Assembly: GCF_012726295.1 (NCBI RefSeq) | Contig: NZ_JABAOB010000012.1 | Location: 186,001 to 250,000, forward strand | Direction of reading: 5' to 3' | Length of the DNA: 64,000 bases | DNA from: Chitinophaga sp. Ak27 | GTDB taxonomy: Bacteria; Bacteroidota; Bacteroidia; Chitinophagales; Chitinophagaceae | In this document: in pieces, positions 61,506 to 64,000 of the stretch | Position numbering within the stretch: position 1 is the first letter of the stretch | Layout of the letters: each line of letters begins with the position of its first letter | Translations under genes and position numbers: made by a program | The notes under the pieces: model-generated | Told to the model about the DNA's origin: nothing | Database searches by the model: none | The model's input: only the letters and a program-made list of their open reading frames with translations

Positions 61506-64000
61506 TGCCACCGCCTATGCGTGGACTGGCCAGCAAACTGGCATTGATTACCGGCAGCAACTCTTTTACAAGTACCAACCCGATACCGGTACTGTGGGAG
61601 TGCCAGTTGCCATCATTTTTAGGGTGATTAATCCAATCCATCACCGCTGGCGGCATCCCGGCGCCCGTATCAGAAATATGTATGGTTATTCCGTTCATTC
61701 CTTCTTCGGTGGTTATTTCTATAGTACCACGACTGGTGTACTTCACCGCATTATCCAGCAGATTATGCAACACAACCGCTAATAGCAATTTATTCACCAT
61801 TACTGTCATATCAGACGGAATGTGAGTAGTCAACCGTATGCCTTTAGAATCAGAGACCGGCCGGAAGATCGCCGTCTTCTCATCGACTAACAGTGACAGG
61901 CCTACGATTTCTGCAGAAAATTCACCCGTATGGAAGGTCGTCCGCATGTAATGTATCAGGTTATCCACCAGGTGATGCATACGGTAAAGACTTTCGTAGG
62001 TAACCATTTTTATTTCTTCCGTCTGTAAAGCGCCGGATAACGGCTCGTCTTTATTAACCCGGAGCAGGAAACGCAAAGGTGTTTTAATATCATGGGTAAT
62101 GGCAGTGAGGAGGTGTTTATGCATCAGACTCTGCTTACGCACCTGTGCGTCTGACTCCTGCAAAGTGGCCATCGTTTCCTGCAGCTTCCGCGTACGGTTA
62201 AATACCTTTATTTCCAATTGCCTGTTTTGCTCCTGGATATGCCTGATACGTATTTTGTAAAGCAATATGATCAAACAAATCAGGGCTATCAATACAGTCA
62301 ACCGAAACCATCCTTTTTCATAAAAAGCCTTCGCTACATGGATCTCCATCACTTTTTCGATATGCTGGTCTCTTCCGAATCCCTTCAGCTTCCGGATACG
62401 TAAACGATAATCTCCTGATGGCAAAGATGACAAAGTGATCGTCCTGTCACTATTCACAGGTAACCATATCTTCTCTTCCCTTCTGCCCTCTTCTTCTAAA
62501 CAATAATAAAAATAGACGTTCCGCGGATCACCAAAATAAGGAGAGCTTACATGCAAGCGGAAGGTTTTAAAATTATTCGGCAATTCGATGTACTCTCCCG
62601 CTTCCGTCAATTTTAGATCACGTTCCACCCAGTCCACAAATATTCCCTTGTCCGGCATTTCCATTTTAATAGCAGCAGGGGCAAACTGTACAAGCCCATC
62701 GAGCGAAGGCAATGAAATATCACCGTCCTCATACTTCAGGGCACAAGGTTCGCAACCGCCGTTGAACTCGTTTGTATTAAATCCCTGGTCCCTTCCGAAA
62801 TAATAGTAAAATAAATCATCTTGTTTCCCATCTGCAAAATCCAGCGCATCCTGCCGGCGAACACTAAATAAACCTTTGTTAGTCGTTAACCAGAAATAAC
62901 CCTGGTCATCTTCCATAATACAATGGGTAGTAGACATGTATCGTTGCCGGTCTAGCGGCAGGGCCACCAACCGTTCATTCCGGTAAAGGAAAACACCCTT
63001 GTTATAAGTAGTGATCCAGATTTCTCCTTGTTTAGGGATATAAATGCTTCTTATATTCCCTGCTTCCAGGCCTTTGATGGTGTCGGTACGTCCTGATGGC
63101 AAATGGATTCGATACATTCCCTTGCCGGTGCCCACCCATAAAATATCGGGGATCTGCCCTTCGTTGATATAAGTAACGTCGTCTACAGCGGCCGGAAGAA
63201 ATTGCAGCCCCTGGGCCAGATCAGCCATCTTCATGTAATATAACCCGGGATATTTCCCACCCACCCATAAATTTCCACCTGTATCAATATAAACCTGGCT
63301 AATAAGATATGGTAACTGAATTTTACACACTATCTTGCTGAAATCCGGTGATATGCAAATCAACAGAAATCCATCTCTTCCCCAATATCTCCCCTGCTTG
63401 TCACGGGCCAACGTATATTTTTCCAGTGGATTTTTTCTATCGAAAGATAATGGCAACCGGTTATACCTCCCCTGTTGATCAAAGGCTAAACCAGTGGCGG
63501 TTACTACCCCATTTTTCCCAAAAGGAGCTTGTGCATAAAATACCTCGGCTTCCGAAGCCTCAGATTTATGCACCGTAAACTGTTGCCTGGTACAAACATA
63601 AAGGCCCTTAGTAGAACTCGCCAGGAAAACCCGGTTGTTGGCCTGGTCGTAATAGATCGAATTAACGTAAGCAGCATGCAAATCGAAATCCCGTAATACA
63701 ACCGTACTATGTATAATACCTCCTGCTTCCAGCTGTAGTTGATAGCAATTATCGTCTGTATAAACAAAAACCTGGCGGGTAGCCAGGTTCCAAAACAATT
63801 CCATCCTGCACTTAATAAATGCGGAATCAGAAAGCAAATCTCCCGTAAGTGGCACTTTTACCTGCTGATCTTTGTTCCAACCCAGGATACGCCCATCCCG
63901 GCCAAGATAAAAAAGCCGGTTACTGCATACAAATAAACGCTGCAGGTCGAGCTGAGGTTGTATAATGCGGTACGCTTCTTTACTATTCTTTATAAAAGAG
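61471..64000 (-). CDS. Propeller/Y_Y_Y sensor histidine kinase, 5' end beyond the window
   Basis: The open frame continues without a stop from 61471 to the right edge, so at least 842 residues are visible and the N-terminus is missing. A GTG at 63855 is internal, because in-frame sequence such as RLFYLGRDGRILGWN continues upstream. The visible part has two-component regulator propeller repeats (edge to about 62650), a Y_Y_Y beta domain (about 62380-62610), one membrane helix (about 62240-62310, VLIALICLIILLY) and a histidine kinase core. The phospho-acceptor His is at 62092-62094 in THDIKTPL. The ATPase has LHNLLDNAVKYTSRG, DTGAGMPP and GIGLVLV. There is no receiver or DNA-binding domain, so it is not a hybrid kinase. 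Propeller kinases of this type sense extracellular or periplasmic ligands, often glycans. Confidence 0.93.
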   Translation of the reverse strand, partial: SFIKNSKEAYRIIQPQLDLQRLFVCSNRLFYLGRDGRILGWNKDQQVKVPLTGDLLSDSAFIKCRMELFWNLATRQVFVYTDDNCYQLQLEAGGIIHSTVVLRDFDLHAAYVNSIYYDQANNRVFLASSTKGLYVCTRQQFTVHKSEASEAEVFYAQAPFGKNGVVTATGLAFDQQGRYNRLPLSFDRKNPLEKYTLARDKQGRYWGRDGFLLICISPDFSKIVCKIQLPYLISQVYIDTGGNLWVGGKYPGLYYMKMADLAQGLQFLPAAVDDVTYINEGQIPDILWVGTGKGMYRIHLPSGRTDTIKGLEAGNIRSIYIPKQGEIWITTYNKGVFLYRNERLVALPLDRQRYMSTTHCIMEDDQGYFWLTTNKGLFSVRRQDALDFADGKQDDLFYYYFGRDQGFNTNEFNGGCEPCALKYEDGDISLPSLDGLVQFAPAAIKMEMPDKGIFVDWVERDLKLTEAGEYIELPNNFKTFRLHVSSPYFGDPRNVYFYYCLEEEGRREEKIWLPVNSDRTITLSSLPSGDYRLRIRKLKGFGRDQHIEKVMEIHVAKAFYEKGWFRLTVLIALICLIILLYKIRIRHIQEQNRQLEIKVFNRTRKLQETMATLQESDAQVRKQSLMHKHLLTAITHDIKTPLRFLLRVNKDEPLSGALQTEEIKMVTYESLYRMHHLVDNLIHYMRTTFHTGEFSAEIVGLSLLVDEKTAIFRPVSDSKGIRLTTHIPSDMTVMVNKLLLAVVLHNLLDNAVKYTSRGTIEITTEEGMNGITIHISDTGAGMPPAVMDWINHPKNDGNWHSHSTGIGLVLVKELLPVINASLLASPRIGGGTILSLWLRRKD

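Noticed and set aside
63853..63855. GTG as the start of the sensor kinase
   Set aside because: The frame stays open upstream to the window edge and the upstream residues continue the propeller pattern, so this is an internal Val.

Overview
This window looks like chromosomal DNA of a Bacteroidota bacterium, most likely a Chitinophaga-like member of the Chitinophagaceae. That placement is inferred from the gene families. They include PorP/SprF, a gliding-motility-type C-terminal sorting domain, a DUF6443-type RHS protein, a propeller/Y_Y_Y histidine kinase, and a GH20 and a GH95-like glycosidase. Shine-Dalgarno sequences are mostly weak or absent. No rRNA, tRNA, CRISPR array, insertion sequence or phage gene was seen.

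Region 1 (about 290-23374, all minus strand) is one tightly packed gene train. In transcription order it encodes an outer-membrane-barrel/coiled-coil protein (TTG start), a small Ig/FN3-like exported protein, a very large SpvB/YD-like protein with a PA14 module, a small exported protein, a large Ig-rich surface protein that ends in a YD-like tail, a LolA-like exported protein, a 2756-residue RHS protein, and two small membrane-anchored proteins. The seven products upstream of the last two have Sec-type signal peptides. The RHS tip and the last two genes are visibly A+T-richer than the rest, as expected for an exchanged toxin/immunity cassette. I read this as a candidate secreted RHS/Tc-like surface system. 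The export route and the activity of the tip are unknown.

Region 2 (23375-31131) is ordinary accessory metabolism: a nitrilase-family amidohydrolase (+), a small lipoprotein (-), a GH95-like glycoside hydrolase (-), an enol-lactonase-like alpha/beta hydrolase (-), a DoxX-family membrane protein (-) and a GH20 beta-N-acetylhexosaminidase (+). Convergent gene pairs share good hairpin terminators.

Region 3 (31236-60264, minus strand) is a type IX secretion adhesin operon. An 8719-residue giant adhesin is followed by a PorP/SprF protein and then a TPR/PD40/OmpA protein. The adhesin is built as a signal peptide, a right-handed beta-helix, seven LamG-like modules of about 400 residues, 40 Calx-beta repeats, a DUF11 module and a type B sorting domain. 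Repeats near its C-terminus keep an exact 351-bp period. A hairpin terminator closes the operon.

Region 4 (60265-64000) is a regulatory pair. A NarL/LuxR-type response regulator (+) diverges from the adhesin operon. It converges with, and overlaps by 35 bp, a propeller-type sensor histidine kinase (-) that runs off the right edge. A perfect inverted repeat lies between the regulator and the adhesin. The arrangement suggests, but does not prove, that the pair controls the adhesin operon.
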